Source: Actinomycetes bacterium (GTDB taxonomy: Bacteria; Actinomycetota; Coriobacteriia; Coriobacteriales; Eggerthellaceae). Taken from it: a stretch of 64,000 nucleotides of DNA. Made by a program: the position numbers and the translations under genes. Where the stretch lies: assembly GCA_023429565.1 (NCBI GenBank), contig JAEZDJ010000060.1, forward strand, positions 1 to 64,000, given 5' to 3'. Each line of letters starts with the position of its first letter. Within the stretch, counting starts at the first letter, position 1. Under the pieces are notes generated by a model, which had not been told where the DNA came from, searched no databases, and was given only the letters and a program-made list of their open reading frames with translations. Positions 1 to 9,665 of this stretch are shown piece by piece.

Positions 1-518
1 GCAGTCGGTCCATGGAAAGGCCCGGCCGCCGCCCGTCCAAGCGATCAGGCCTTGGTAAAATCCGTTCAGCTAACTGCAAGAACGGGAAGATGCCAGCAGA
101 CGTTCAGCTGGCTTTGCCATTCAACCGTAACGTTTGAAGCTCGGTTTCCGAACGGTGTTTGAGCTGGCGCTGCCGTCTGCGCCGAAGGGGGGCTGCAGAG
201 GGAATCCTCTCGTCTTTGCGCAGTCGCCCTCGCATGCCGTCGCTCCTTGCCCACTCCTTGAGGAAATGGAGAATGAGCAGTTCAGCCCTATTGCGACCAT
301 CTTCCTTGGGGCGTGGTTCCCCTCCTCTGCCGCGGAGGGACGGGGAGGAGGGCAAGATATTGCATGCACGTGACCGACGGGCATTCAGCGGCTTGGACCT
401 TGGAAGTCCCGTAAAGGGAAGGCTCGTCACCTTTCGATGTGAATGGGGTAAAATAGACCAGCCTTCCGCGAATGTTCATGTCGTTGAGAAGCATGCACCC
501 CTTATTGAGAGACAGGCC
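1..518. other. Upstream region of lepA with no supported gene
   Basis: I see no credible gene here. Open frames run through it, but none has a ribosome binding site, a recognisable domain or convincing codon use. The long frame that continues upstream of lepA from 159 is an artefact of an absent stop codon. A GC-rich hairpin can form between 320-327 and 345-352 but has no T-tract. A TAAAAT hexamer at 449-454 could be a -10 element for lepA, with no good -35. Confidence 0.5.
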
Positions 519-2324
519 ATGACCACTGACCCGAACCATATACGTAATTTTTCCATCATAGCCCACATCGACCACGGCAAGTCGACGCTGTCTGACCGTA
601 TTCTAGAACTGACGGGCACGGTCTCGCAACGCGACATGACCGAACAGCTGCTTGACAGCATGGACATTGAGCGAGAGCGTGGCATAACCATCAAGAGCCA
701 GGCCGTCAGGGTTGACTACACGGCTGACGACGGACAAGCGTATCAGCTCAACCTCATCGACACGCCGGGACATGTTGACTTCACCTATGAGGTCAGCCGT
801 TCCCTCGCAGCCTGTGAGGGCGCCGTGCTTGTCGTTGATGCGACGCAGGGCGTGGAGGCCCAGACGGTCGCCAACGCCATGATGGCCATGAATGCAAACC
901 TTGAGATCATCCCCCTTATAAACAAGATCGACTTGCCGGCAGCTGAGCCGGAGCGCGTGCGCCGGGAGATCGAGGACGGCCTTGCCATTCCCGCCGACGA
1001 TGCGGTCCTCGCATCGGGCAAGACGGGGGAGGGCGTGCACGATCTGCTCGAAGCTGTCGTCTATGGGGTCCCCGCACCAATCGGAAATCCCGACGCCCCC
1101 CTCAGGGCATTGATCTTCGACTCCTATTTCGATGCATATCGCGGCGTTGTGGCGCTCATCCGCGTCGTCGATGGAAGCATCGGGAAGGGCGACCGCATCC
1201 GGATGATGGCAACAGGCACGGAAGACATCGTGGAGGAGGTGGGAGCTCGCCGCCCTGCCGAGATCCCGCTGTCTCGCCTTTCCGTTGGCGAGGTCGGCTA
1301 TCTGGTGACGGGCCTCAAGGACGTGAGCCTGGTTAAAGTGGGTGACACCGTCACCAGTGCGCGCGACCACGTTGCCGAGCCCCTTCCCGGGTACCGCGAA
1401 GTTAAGCCCATGGTGTACACGGGGCTGTTTCCCCTCGACGGGGACCAGTACGAGCCCTTGAAGGAGGCGCTGGAAAAGCTCTCGCTCAATGATCCGGCCC
1501 TTCTTTGGGAAGCTGAGAAATCGCATGCTCTCGGCTTCGGATTTCGCGTGGGATTCCTTGGGCTCTTGCACATGGAGGTCGTCAAGGAACGCCTCGAGCG
1601 CGAGTTCGGGCTCGATCTGCTGGCCACCGCGCCCTCGGTCGAATATCATGTCTACAAGCAGGGCGGCGAGATGGTTTCTCTTCACTCGCCGCAGGAAATG
1701 CCCGATCCAGGCGAAATCGAACGCATCGAAGAACCGTTCCTCAGGGCCAAGATCCTCGTTCCCCCGGACTTTGTGGGAACCGTCATGGACCTGACCGTCG
1801 CACGACGCGGCACATTTGTCACGATGAGCTATCTGTCTCAGACGACGGTGGAGATGTTGTGGGAGATTCCCCTTTCGGAACTCATCATGGATTATTTCGA
1901 CCGCCTGAAGTCCAACACGAAAGGCTATGCCTCGCTCGACTACGAGTTCGATGGCTACAAGCCGTCGAAGCTCGTGAAGCTCGACATCCTGCTGGCGGGC
2001 AAGCCCATCGACGCGCTATCGTTCATCGTGCATAAGGACAAGGCTTATGACCGTGGGCGCGTGCTGACGGAAAAACTGAGGGGGATCATCCCTCGTCAGA
2101 TGTTTGAAGTGCCTATACAGGCGGCCATTGGCGGACGCGTGCTTGCCCGTGAGACGGTGAAGGCCAAACGCAAAGACGTGCTTGCCAAATGCTACGGCGG
2201 AGACATCAGCCGCAAACGGAAGCTCTTGGAAAAGCAAAAGGCGGGCAAGAAGCGCATGAAGAATATTGGAAATGTCGAGGTTCCCCAAGAGGCATTCATG
2301 GCCATTCTGAAGGTGGATGACTGA
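519..2324 (+). CDS. lepA: Elongation factor 4 (LepA), ribosome back-translocating GTPase
   Basis: EF-4 is a cytoplasmic translational GTPase that acts on stalled or mistranslocated ribosomes. At 601 aa it has the normal family length. The P-loop AHIDHGKST lies at about residues 15-23, DTPGHVDF near 81 and NKID near 134. The C-terminal end is LepA-specific and rich in Lys and Arg ([20 protein letters not shown]). I chose the ATG at 519 because it puts the G1 motif at the usual distance from the N-terminus. The same frame stays open back to 159, but that extension is Arg-rich and unlike any EF-4. The next gene overlaps the stop codon, so this is probably the first gene of a lepA-dus-hemW operon. 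Confidence 0.97.
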   Translation: MTTDPNHIRNFSIIAHIDHGKSTLSDRILELTGTVSQRDMTEQLLDSMDIERERGITIKSQAVRVDYTADDGQAYQLNLIDTPGHVDFTYEVSRSLAACEGAVLVVDATQGVEAQTVANAMMAMNANLEIIPLINKIDLPAAEPERVRREIEDGLAIPADDAVLASGKTGEGVHDLLEAVVYGVPAPIGNPDAPLRALIFDSYFDAYRGVVALIRVVDGSIGKGDRIRMMATGTEDIVEEVGARRPAEIPLSRLSVGEVGYLVTGLKDVSLVKVGDTVTSARDHVAEPLPGYREVKPMVYTGLFPLDGDQYEPLKEALEKLSLNDPALLWEAEKSHALGFGFRVGFLGLLHMEVVKERLEREFGLDLLATAPSVEYHVYKQGGEMVSLHSPQEMPDPGEIERIEEPFLRAKILVPPDFVGTVMDLTVARRGTFVTMSYLSQTTVEMLWEIPLSELIMDYFDRLKSNTKGYASLDYEFDGYKPSKLVKLDILLAGKPIDALSFIVHKDKAYDRGRVLTEKLRGIIPRQMFEVPIQAAIGGRVLARETVKAKRKDVLAKCYGGDISRKRKLLEKQKAGKKRMKNIGNVEVPQEAFMAILKVDD

Positions 2325-2568
2325 TCCCCATGCCTCACCTGAAGGAACGTCGACCGGGAGTGATTGGTTCGCGGAGATGAGCAAAAAGGACGAGTACGAT
2401 TGGCTGGACGATCCGTTCAATGACAAGAAGGCATCTGCTGACCGCGAGGGAATGGGCAGCGGGGCAAAGCTGGCGCTTGGATGCGGGTGCCTCGTGGTCG
2501 TTGTGGCGCTGGTGGTGCTGGTGCTGTTTGTCGGCTTGAATGCACTCGACATCCTCGGAGGCAGGTAG
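2317..2568 (+). CDS. Small single-pass membrane protein, unknown function
   Basis: This 83-aa protein has an acidic, polar N-terminal half (a run [12 protein letters not shown] at about 26-37) and one hydrophobic segment at about residues 52-74, rich in Val and Leu. It is predicted to sit in the membrane with the acidic part probably cytoplasmic. I do not recognise the family. It overlaps the lepA stop by 8 bases, and dus starts 5 bases after it, so it is embedded in the operon. The ATG at 2317 has its purine-rich stretch too close. The ATG at 2377, which would remove 20 residues, is an alternative start. Confidence 0.7.
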   Translation: MTDPHASPEGTSTGSDWFAEMSKKDEYDWLDDPFNDKKASADREGMGSGAKLALGCGCLVVVVALVVLVLFVGLNALDILGGR

Positions 2569-2573
2569 GCGCG

Positions 2574-3545
2574 GTGCAGGAATTCTTTCAACGCCACCGG
2601 CTTCTCCTTGCCCCCATGGCTGGCGTGAGCGATGAGGCCTTGCGCGTTCTCTGCTGTGAACAGGGAGCCGATCTGGCTTATACGGAAATGGTGTCTTCGA
2701 AGGGACTTGCCTTCGCCAGCCAGAAGACGCAATCCCTTCTGCATCGTGCGCCAGGCGAAGACCAGCTGGCTGTCCAGCTGTTCGGCCACGAGCCAACGAC
2801 CATGGCTGAGCAGGCCGCATGGATCGAGGATGAAATGGGGGACGCTCTTGCGTACCTCGACATCAACATGGGATGTCCCGCACATAAGATCGTCGCGAAG
2901 GGCGATGGGTCCTCTCTCATGAACCGGCCTGATGTTGCTGCTTCGATCGTGCGGGCCGTGTCGACCGCCGTCAATCATCCAGTGACGGTCAAATTCCGCC
3001 GCGGATATCACGTTGGTGAGGAAACCGCGGTGGAATTCGCCCGAGCCATGGAGGCAGCGGGAGCGGCGGCCCTGACTGTCCATGGCCGCTTTGCCGAGCA
3101 GCTGTATCGAGGGCATGCCGACTGGGGGGTCATTGGCCGCGTGAGGGAGGCCGTCTCCGTTCCCGTCGTGGGCAACGGGGATGTGAAGTCGGGTGCAGAT
3201 GCGCGACGAATGGTGGCGGAGACCGGATGCGATGCCGTGATGATCGCGCGGGGGGCGGAGGGAAATCCTTGGGTGTTTGCTCAGGCAAAAGCCGCTCTTG
3301 AGGGTTGCCCGATGCCACCTGCTCCCACGATCGACGAACGCATCGCCATGGCCCGCCGTCATGCGATCCTCCTCTCGCAGCGTGAGGCTCATTGCCTTGT
3401 GCGCATGCGAAAGCATGCCATGTGGTATCTCGCGGGACTTCCCGGTGCATCGGTGGCGCGCGGGCGCATCAACGGATGCTCGACGATGGCGGATTTCGAT
3501 GACGTGTTCGATGAGTTGGCGGAAAGGTCCTCCGATGTCTCATGA
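2574..3545 (+). CDS. dus: tRNA-dihydrouridine synthase (Dus family, DusB-like)
   Basis: This FMN-dependent enzyme reduces uridine to dihydrouridine in tRNA D-loops. Family motifs appear in order: LAPMAGVSD at the N-terminus, INMGCPAHKIV with the catalytic Cys near residue 101, VKFRRGY, TVHGR and the FMN-phosphate segment MIARGAEGNPW. The length of 323 aa is typical. I chose the GTG at 2574 because GGAGG lies about 12 bases upstream and the N-terminus then matches the family. The frame remains open upstream to 2481 but only across the preceding gene. It overlaps the next gene, hemW, by 11 bases, which suggests translational coupling. Confidence 0.93.
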   Translation: MQEFFQRHRLLLAPMAGVSDEALRVLCCEQGADLAYTEMVSSKGLAFASQKTQSLLHRAPGEDQLAVQLFGHEPTTMAEQAAWIEDEMGDALAYLDINMGCPAHKIVAKGDGSSLMNRPDVAASIVRAVSTAVNHPVTVKFRRGYHVGEETAVEFARAMEAAGAAALTVHGRFAEQLYRGHADWGVIGRVREAVSVPVVGNGDVKSGADARRMVAETGCDAVMIARGAEGNPWVFAQAKAALEGCPMPPAPTIDERIAMARRHAILLSQREAHCLVRMRKHAMWYLAGLPGASVARGRINGCSTMADFDDVFDELAERSSDVS

Positions 3546-4647
3546 TCCTTATAAGGCGCTGTACATCCATCTGCCGTTTTGTGTGAAGCGATGCGGATAT
3601 TGCGACTTCGACACAGATGCGGTGGCTGCCGACAGTGCGGTCGTCGATGATTATATCGACGACTTGGTGCTGCAGATCAGGCGTCAAGCCAAGGCGGGAG
3701 AATTGGGATCGCTGGAAACGGTGTATCTCGGAGGAGGGACGCCCAGCCATGTGGGGCTGTCGCGGCTGTCGCGGCTTTTGTATACCTTGTCGCTCTCTAT
3801 GCATCTCGTGCCCGAGGTCGAGTGCACCATGGAGGCGAATCCAGAGAGCCTCACGGAGCGCATGGTGCGCGACGTGTGGGCGCTTGGGGTGAATCGGCTG
3901 TCCCTCGGGGTCCAAAGCTTCGATGATCGGGTTCTTGAGATCCTTGGCCGCGCCCACACGGCTGAAGATGCGCGCCGTGCGCTTGGGGCGGCAAAGACGC
4001 GGTTCGAGAACGTGAGCGTCGATCTTATGTGTGGAATTCCCGGTCAAAGTGTCGAATCGTTCGAGAGCAGCGTTCGCGAGGCCATCCGCCTGGGAGCGGT
4101 GCACGTGAGCGTCTATCCTCTCTCCGTCGAGCCGCACACGCTGTTTGATGCGGCGATCCTTTCGGGCGAATTGGCCGAGCCTGACGATGAGGTGCAGGCT
4201 GAACATATGGAGCGTGCCGAGCGCATTCTGTCAGCTGCAGGCTTTGCCCGCTATGAGGTGGCGAGCTACGCCTTGCCGGGATACGCCTGCCGACACAATA
4301 TCGCCTATTGGACGGGCGTGCCCTATCTGGGGCTTGGCCGTTCGGCCGTGACCATGACGCAAAATGCCGAATGTCGCATGCGTGTCCGTGATGGACTGGT
4401 GACAGACGAGCTCGACGTTTGCCAGATGGCGGCCGAAGACCTCATGCTCGGCATGCGCATGACGAACGGAGTCTCGGACGGGTTTGTCGCCCATGTCCTC
4501 GACTTGCTCCCTGCCACCCAGAACGTCCTTGCGCGGCTCGTACGTCAGGGGCTCGTCGTTCAGGCTGCCGGCCGATGGAGGCCGACCGAGCGTGGTTGGC
4601 TGTGCGGCAACGAGCTGTATGGACCCTTGCTCGATCTGGCACCCTAG
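3535..4647 (+). CDS. hemW: HemW-like radical SAM protein (heme chaperone)
   Basis: This is a 370-aa protein of the HemN/HemW radical SAM family. The [4Fe-4S] motif is CVKRCGYC, with cysteines at residues 16, 20 and 23, followed by GGGTPS near residue 64. The length and the short N-terminus before the cluster fit HemW, a heme-binding chaperone, rather than HemN, the oxygen-independent coproporphyrinogen oxidase, which is longer. Many databases still name it coproporphyrinogen III oxidase. I chose the ATG at 3535 for the purine-rich GGAAAGG about 7 bases upstream. In Firmicutes and Actinobacteria hemW often follows lepA and precedes hrcA, as it does here. Confidence 0.93.
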   Translation: MSHDPYKALYIHLPFCVKRCGYCDFDTDAVAADSAVVDDYIDDLVLQIRRQAKAGELGSLETVYLGGGTPSHVGLSRLSRLLYTLSLSMHLVPEVECTMEANPESLTERMVRDVWALGVNRLSLGVQSFDDRVLEILGRAHTAEDARRALGAAKTRFENVSVDLMCGIPGQSVESFESSVREAIRLGAVHVSVYPLSVEPHTLFDAAILSGELAEPDDEVQAEHMERAERILSAAGFARYEVASYALPGYACRHNIAYWTGVPYLGLGRSAVTMTQNAECRMRVRDGLVTDELDVCQMAAEDLMLGMRMTNGVSDGFVAHVLDLLPATQNVLARLVRQGLVVQAAGRWRPTERGWLCGNELYGPLLDLAP

Positions 4648-5037
4648 GCGCCAGTGATCAAGGCGAATCCCGGGTGGAGGTCGCCGTCCTGCGCTCCCAT
4701 GCAGCATCCGATCCCTGCTGCACCAGGGGGATGGCCCACGCTATCATGCTCACGCGGGCTGGAGAAGGCTTTTGAACAAACAGGGGCGGGCATCCCTCGA
4801 CGCCGCGGCCTAAGGACGTCCTCGACCGCCCATGGACGCAGCAGATTGGTTTCGACACGTTTTTCACAATTATTAGCACTCTGTTGACGAGGCTGCTAAA
4901 ATGCAGTGATGGCAGGTATTCGACACGCCGGCTTGGAGAGAGTCCGAGAAGGCGATGGCTTGTCCCTGTGCCACAGGCGACAAAGACCGGCGATGCGGCA
5001 CGATGCATCATGAGTGAGAGATGAAGAGGTGTGAGAC
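4648..5037. other. hemW-hrcA intergenic region carrying the CIRCE site
   Basis: These 390 bases hold no supported gene. Several short frames cross the region but lack ribosome binding sites and recognisable products. The informative part is the CIRCE operator at 4873-4899 with a TAAAAT hexamer at 4897-4902. That implies a leader of roughly 130 nt before hrcA, for which I see no obvious fold. Confidence 0.6.
4873..4899. promoter_or_regulatory. CIRCE operator (HrcA binding site)
   Basis: The left half is TTAGCACTC, a perfect match to the CIRCE consensus. A 9-base spacer follows, then GGCTGCTAA, which matches seven of nine bases of the consensus right half GAGTGCTAA. It stands in front of hrcA itself, so HrcA autorepression is the natural reading. 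A possible promoter, TTAGCA (4873-4878) with an 18-base spacer and TAAAAT (4897-4902), would be fully covered by the operator. Confidence 0.85.
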
Positions 5038-6057
5038 GTGCTTTCGGACAGGCGACAACGAGTGTTAGCCGCACTCATCGAAGAGTACGTTGCACGTGCG
5101 CTTCCGGTGGGATCGCGCACGCTGGCGGAGCGATATCAGCTGGGCGTGAGCTCGGCGACGGTACGAAACGAGTTGTCCGTGCTTGAGGGGGGCGGCTACA
5201 TCACGCAACCGCACACGTCGGCTGGCAGGATCCCAACCGATTTCGGATACCGCGCTTTTGTCGATGACCTTTTGCGGTCGGGTGCGGCGGGCGTGGCTGA
5301 GGAGAACACCCGTTATGAGGCGGTCGTCAATGACCTCAAGCGCAGCGCGACCGAGCTTGACACCCTGCTTGAACAGACCTCGGCAGCACTCACGAAGCTT
5401 ACCGACTGCTTGTCCATCGTCTTGGCGCCTTCGGTTCTCACCCTCCGCGTCAAGCAGCTGTCTTTGATTTCCCTCAGCGTCTATCGTGCGCTTGTCGTGC
5501 TCGTGACCGAAGACGGGCAGGTGTTCAACCGGCAGGTTGAATTCGGCGAAGAAGTCGATTCCGACGAGCTTGCCAACGTCCAAAATTTCTTGTCTGAGGT
5601 GTTCGCGAACAAATCCCTGCGCGACATAGAGGAAAGCATCGGGCGCGGCATGCTTGAGGCGTTTCGCAACCCCCTCGTGGGCCTTGTCATGGACGAAGTG
5701 CTGTCATGCCTGCAAGAGAACGAAGTCGGCCGCGCGCACCGAATTGGAGTGAGCTCGCTGCTCACCAAACCTGAGTTCAGCCGCTCCCAGACGCTCCTTC
5801 CCATCTTGCAGGTGCTTGAAAACGACACGGTGCTCTTCCACATCCTCGATGATGCGAACATGGAGGACGGCGTGCCCACCGTTCGCATCGGAAGCGAGAA
5901 CGATGCCGCAGAGCTCGCGGGCGTTTCCGTTGTGGCGGGCCGCTATGGCCGGGGCGACTCCGCCGGCGTCGTCGCCGTGATTGGACCCACGCGCATGGAT
6001 TATTCCAAAGTCATCAGGGCCGTGCGTGTGGCGAGCGAGGCATTGCGGGAAGCATAG
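5038..6057 (+). CDS. hrcA: Heat-inducible transcription repressor HrcA
   Basis: HrcA represses chaperone genes by binding CIRCE elements and is itself stabilised by GroE. The 339-aa protein has the N-terminal winged-helix region ([19 protein letters not shown]) followed by the signature [16 protein letters not shown]. The C-terminal GAF-like dimerisation region ends in [11 protein letters not shown], which is highly conserved in the family. I chose the GTG at 5038; GAAGAGG lies about 9 bases upstream. A CIRCE operator is present at 4873-4899 and dnaJ follows, so the pair is likely heat-regulated. The grpE-dnaK genes are not in the window. Confidence 0.96.
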   Translation: MLSDRRQRVLAALIEEYVARALPVGSRTLAERYQLGVSSATVRNELSVLEGGGYITQPHTSAGRIPTDFGYRAFVDDLLRSGAAGVAEENTRYEAVVNDLKRSATELDTLLEQTSAALTKLTDCLSIVLAPSVLTLRVKQLSLISLSVYRALVVLVTEDGQVFNRQVEFGEEVDSDELANVQNFLSEVFANKSLRDIEESIGRGMLEAFRNPLVGLVMDEVLSCLQENEVGRAHRIGVSSLLTKPEFSRSQTLLPILQVLENDTVLFHILDDANMEDGVPTVRIGSENDAAELAGVSVVAGRYGRGDSAGVVAVIGPTRMDYSKVIRAVRVASEALREA

Positions 6058-6124
6058 GGCCGCGCGAAAAAGCAAAGAGCGCCCCCGCATGAGGGCGTCT
6101 GACGAGGAAAGGTTTTCGAACAGC

Positions 6125-7261
6125 ATGACCAAGGATCTGTATGAAACACTGGGCGTCTCAAAAGACGCTTCGGAAGACGAGATCAAGAAAGCCTTCCGCC
6201 GACGAGCCCGGGAACTGCACCCCGACGTCAACAAAGCCGCTGATGCGGAAGATCAGTTCAAAGAACTCAACGAGGCCTACGACGTGTTGTCTGACTCAGG
6301 CAAGCGTGCTCAATACGACCGGTTTGGAACCATCCCCGGGGCAGCGGGGGGAGGAGATCCCTACGGTGGCGGCTATGTCGACTTCGAAGATCTTTTTGGC
6401 GGCGGATTCGGCATGGGCGACCTGTTCAGCTCTTTCTTTGGAGGCGCGGGCACAGGGCGTGCAACCGTGCGCAAAGAGGGGCGCGACATGGGCGTCGGGC
6501 TGCGTCTGACGCTCGAAGAAGTGGCTGCCGGCGCGAAGAAGGAGATCGTCTACGACCGACTTGCCCCGTGTCCCGACTGCGGCGGATCGGGCCTTGGCGA
6601 AGGCGGGAAGCAGGTCACCTGCCCCGACTGCGGCGGATCGGGACGCGTTGTCACCATCCAGCACACCTTCCTCGGAGACATGCAGGCCGCAACGACGTGC
6701 AAGACATGCGGCGGCACCGGCCAAACCATCGAGAATCCGTGTCCCGAGTGCGAGGGACAGGGACGTGTCCCCGATCGGCAGCGTGTGACGGTAGAGGTTC
6801 CGGTGGGTATTCGGGATTCCCAACAGCTTCGCCTGTCGGGATTCGGGGAGGCCGGCATGCATGGCGCCGCTGCCGGCGACCTCATTGTGACCTGCCGCAT
6901 CCAGCCTCATGAATTCTTCGAGCGAGACGGCGACAGCCTGCATGCTCGTGCGAACGTTTCCATCGTCCAGGCGACGCTCGGCGCCGAAATTGAGATCGAT
7001 GGGATATTCGAAGACGAGAAGGTGCAGGTGCGCATCCCCGAGGGCTGCCAAAACGAGCAGGTAGTCCGCGTCCGCGGGTTCGGCATGCCGCGGTTTCGCA
7101 GCGAGGCCCGGGGAGACATGTATGTTCACGTGAATGTGGTCGTGCCGAAGAAGGTGACGAAGAAGCAGCGTGAATTGCTCGAGCAGCTTGCCGAAGACAT
7201 GGGCGAGGGCATCTCCGACGCGCGTTCCCCGCTGCAAAAGCTTCGCGACGCTTTCAACTGA
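6125..7261 (+). CDS. dnaJ: Chaperone protein DnaJ (Hsp40)
   Basis: DnaJ delivers substrates to DnaK and stimulates its ATPase. Of the 378 residues, the J domain has HPD at 32-34, then comes a Gly/Phe-rich stretch (about 75-120). Four zinc-finger repeats ([32 protein letters not shown]) lie at about 148-212, followed by the two C-terminal substrate-binding domains. This is a full type I DnaJ. The ATG at 6125 starts exactly at the J domain and is preceded by GAGGAAAGG. The frame is open further upstream, but that part overlaps hrcA and is not conserved. The rsmE start follows 1 base after the stop. Confidence 0.97.
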   Translation: MTKDLYETLGVSKDASEDEIKKAFRRRARELHPDVNKAADAEDQFKELNEAYDVLSDSGKRAQYDRFGTIPGAAGGGDPYGGGYVDFEDLFGGGFGMGDLFSSFFGGAGTGRATVRKEGRDMGVGLRLTLEEVAAGAKKEIVYDRLAPCPDCGGSGLGEGGKQVTCPDCGGSGRVVTIQHTFLGDMQAATTCKTCGGTGQTIENPCPECEGQGRVPDRQRVTVEVPVGIRDSQQLRLSGFGEAGMHGAAAGDLIVTCRIQPHEFFERDGDSLHARANVSIVQATLGAEIEIDGIFEDEKVQVRIPEGCQNEQVVRVRGFGMPRFRSEARGDMYVHVNVVVPKKVTKKQRELLEQLAEDMGEGISDARSPLQKLRDAFN

Positions 7262-7262
7262 C

Positions 7263-8120
7263 ATGTCCCTACACCGTTTCTACCTCAGCGAACAGGAACT
7301 TTCTGAGGAGAGGGGGGAGGCTTTCATGCTTCGTCTCTCTCCCGGCGATGCGAAGCATGCCCATGTGCTGCGCCTCAAGCCAACGGAGCACATCGCGGTG
7401 GTCGACGCTGCACGGGACTACTTCGAATGCGAGATCGTCTCGTTTGACGGCTCCTGTCCGATGGTGCGGATTGCACGGCATGTTGCGGAATGCCAAGAGG
7501 AGCCGCCGGCTGTCATCCTTGCCCAGGGACTTGCGAAGGCGGATAAGATGGAAACGGTCATCCGTCATGCCACCGAGCTCGGCGTGCGCGGATTCGTCCC
7601 CCTCGAATGCGAGCGATCGATCGTCAAGCTGGATGCCAAGAAGGCTTCTGCGAAGAGGGATCGCTGGCAGGCCGTCGCAAAAAGCGCAGCCATGCAGTCG
7701 GGGCAGCCGGGGATCCCCGAGGTGTCTGAGCCTCTCGACATCGAACGCGCATGCGAATCTTTCAGGGAAGCGGCTGCTGTCTTGGTTTGCTGGGAGGAGG
7801 CTCCCTCGACGGCACGGCTTGCGGACGCCCTTGCGGAGAGTTGCGGCACCGCGGGATCTCGGCAAGGGAAGAACCCCGTTGCCGTGGTCGTGGGCCCCGA
7901 AGGCGGTCTCACCGAGCATGAGGTGGAGATCCTGCTTGCAAGCAATCCTCGTGCGGCGCTCGTCTCGCTGGGCCCCTCCATCCTCCGCACGGAAACGGCG
8001 GGCATCGTGGCAAGCGCGCTTGCGATCTACGAGCTGGGTGGACTGGGCAATGCTCCCGCTCCGTCCGATGCTGCCGACCGAAGCCCTGTGGACCCGGTCG
8101 CCGGTGGAGCTATGGCATGA
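7263..8120 (+). CDS. rsmE: 16S rRNA (uracil1498-N3)-methyltransferase RsmE
   Basis: This SPOUT-class SAM-dependent enzyme methylates U1498 of 16S rRNA. It is 285 aa long. The N-terminal PUA-like region starts with MSLHRFYL. The SPOUT knot motifs VVVGPEGGLTEHE (about residue 207) and LGPSILRTETA (about 235) are intact. dnaJ-rsmE-mtaB is a common gene order in Gram-positive bacteria. The ATG at 7263 is one base after the dnaJ stop, and the gene overlaps mtaB by four bases (ATGA), which points to one translationally coupled operon. Confidence 0.95.
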   Translation: MSLHRFYLSEQELSEERGEAFMLRLSPGDAKHAHVLRLKPTEHIAVVDAARDYFECEIVSFDGSCPMVRIARHVAECQEEPPAVILAQGLAKADKMETVIRHATELGVRGFVPLECERSIVKLDAKKASAKRDRWQAVAKSAAMQSGQPGIPEVSEPLDIERACESFREAAAVLVCWEEAPSTARLADALAESCGTAGSRQGKNPVAVVVGPEGGLTEHEVEILLASNPRAALVSLGPSILRTETAGIVASALAIYELGGLGNAPAPSDAADRSPVDPVAGGAMA

Positions 8121-9421
8121 AATTCTCGGTCATCAACTTGGGGTGCAAGGTCAATCGCGTCGAGTCCGACGCGGCTGCCGCCCTTCTCCTTTCCCAGGGA
8201 GGGCAGGAGGCTCTCGCAGGGGAGGCTGACATCGTGGTGGTGAACACCTGCACCGTGACGGGAGAGGCCGAGAAGAAGGCACGCAAGGCGGTGAGACGGG
8301 CTTTGCGCGACCATCCTCGCGCACGCGTCCTTGTCACAGGCTGTGCGGCAGCCCTCGACGCCGCCTCGTACCGGGCTCTTGATTCCCGTGTTGACGTGGT
8401 CTCGAAAGACGCCGTCGATTCCTATCTGGCTGAGAAGGCTTTTCATTTCCGCAAGGGGGAGGCGGGGGAGCATCGTGATTCCTCCAGGCTGTTCGACGCC
8501 CCCTTGCCGGGCCGCGTTGGGGGCTCCTTCCGCACCCGCGTGGGCGTCAAAGTCCAGGATGGCTGCGACAATGCCTGCACGTTCTGCATCGTGCACGTCG
8601 CCCGAGGGCCCGCGACGAGCCGACATGCCGACATTGTCTCGGGCGAGTGCGTGGCACTCGCCCGTTCGGGCGTGAGGGAGATCGTCCTCACCGGCATCAA
8701 CCTGGGATCGTACTGCGACGGAGATCGCCGGGACCCGCAGGCCGTTGGCCTGTCGGATCTCGTTTCGCGCCTGCTGCGGGAAACGGCCAGCTTGGATGGG
8801 CGGGAAGATTCTCCAACCCGGTTCCGCATCTCAAGCATTGAGCCACGGGACGTCAATGACGAACTGGTGTCGTTGCTGGCGGAGGGGAACGGCAGGCTTT
8901 GCCGGCATCTCCATCTTCCTCTGCAGTCGGGTAGCGACAAGGTCCTGCGCGAGATGGCCCGCCCCTACGACGTCGAGCGCTATGTCTCGCTTGTCGAGCG
9001 TCTGCGCAAAGCCATCCCAACGATATCGCTTTCGACCGACATCATCGTTGGGTTTCCCGGGGAGACGGATGCGGAATTCCAGCAGACGCTCGCCGTCGCA
9101 CGGCGCTGCCGATTTTCGAAGATTCATGCGTTTCCCTACTCCACCAGGGCTGGCACGCCCGCTGCGGAACGCTCTGACCAGGTTCCAGCTGAGGTTCGCA
9201 CCTCCCGCGCCGCCACCGTGCGTGCCCTTGGAGACGAGCTTCGCGCCGCGGAGTATGCACGGCGTGTCGGCACGTCCGAACTCGCTCTGGTGGAGGCCGG
9301 CGGCACGGCCATGACGGAAAGCTATTTCGAAATTCCAGCTCCGCGGGGATCATCTCCGGGCACGCTTGTCGACGTGCGCCTTCACCCGTCGCCTGGCTCA
9401 GGGACGGGGTTCTGTGCGTGA
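8117..9421 (+). CDS. mtaB: tRNA (t6A37) methylthiotransferase MtaB
   Basis: MtaB converts t6A37 to ms2t6A37 in tRNAs reading ANN codons. The 434-aa protein has the N-terminal UPF0004 domain with cluster cysteines in LGCKVN (residue 10), NTCTVTGE and TGCAA. The radical SAM motif CDNACTFC lies at about 150-157 and a C-terminal TRAM-type region follows. LGCKVN and the ARGPATSRHAD segment fit the MtaB/YqeV subgroup rather than MiaB or RimO. It is the last gene of the hrcA-dnaJ-rsmE-mtaB block, and a hairpin follows at 9536-9568. Confidence 0.92.
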   Translation: MKFSVINLGCKVNRVESDAAAALLLSQGGQEALAGEADIVVVNTCTVTGEAEKKARKAVRRALRDHPRARVLVTGCAAALDAASYRALDSRVDVVSKDAVDSYLAEKAFHFRKGEAGEHRDSSRLFDAPLPGRVGGSFRTRVGVKVQDGCDNACTFCIVHVARGPATSRHADIVSGECVALARSGVREIVLTGINLGSYCDGDRRDPQAVGLSDLVSRLLRETASLDGREDSPTRFRISSIEPRDVNDELVSLLAEGNGRLCRHLHLPLQSGSDKVLREMARPYDVERYVSLVERLRKAIPTISLSTDIIVGFPGETDAEFQQTLAVARRCRFSKIHAFPYSTRAGTPAAERSDQVPAEVRTSRAATVRALGDELRAAEYARRVGTSELALVEAGGTAMTESYFEIPAPRGSSPGTLVDVRLHPSPGSGTGFCA

Positions 9422-9535
9422 GGGCACAAGGCGATGCAGGGTGGCGAAGTCCGACCAGAGCGCGACACAGGCAATCGCCGCCCACACGGGACTGCGGGTC
9501 GCTGGCTTTGCTCGAAGGAGATCAAAGGGACCGGT

Positions 9536-9568
9536 AAGCAAGGTGCCTTGCCTGCGGCACCTCTGCTT
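9536..9568 (+). terminator. Hairpin downstream of mtaB
   Basis: AAGCA and GGTGCC pair with GGCACC and TGCTT, giving an 11-bp stem with a small bulge and an 8-base loop. There is no T-tract, so intrinsic termination is uncertain. Its place between mtaB and phoH supports a 3' end. Confidence 0.45.
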
Positions 9569-9652
9569 CGGGAAATGTGCGTCGGATGTTTTTCGATGGA
9601 ACGAGGGGTTGTCTCTTCGGCGACATTGACGGAGGCAGGGGGAAGGCCATGG

Positions 9653-9658
9653 TACAAT
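9653..9658 (+). promoter_or_regulatory. phoH -10 element (TACAAT), probably leaderless
   Basis: TGGTACAAT gives an extended -10 box that ends 7 bases before the phoH ATG. The expected transcription start would fall on or next to that ATG, so the mRNA would be leaderless. No ribosome binding site is visible. A TTGACG hexamer lies at 9626-9631, but its 21-base spacing is too long for a standard -35. Confidence 0.55.
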
Positions 9659-9665
9659 ACCCCAC

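Noticed and set aside
159..518. N-terminal extension of LepA
   Set aside because: The added 120 residues are Arg-rich, not conserved, and have no start signal; the ATG at 519 gives the family length.
603..1685. 360-codon open frame on the minus strand inside lepA
   Set aside because: It is antisense to a full EF-4 gene, has no recognisable domain and no ribosome binding site.
2016..3416. 466-codon open frame on the minus strand across lepA and dus
   Set aside because: It mirrors the codon bias of the sense genes, and the translation shows no family features.
9626..9631. TTGACG as the -35 of phoH
   Set aside because: The 21-base spacing to the -10 is outside the usual range; it is kept only as a pattern worth testing.
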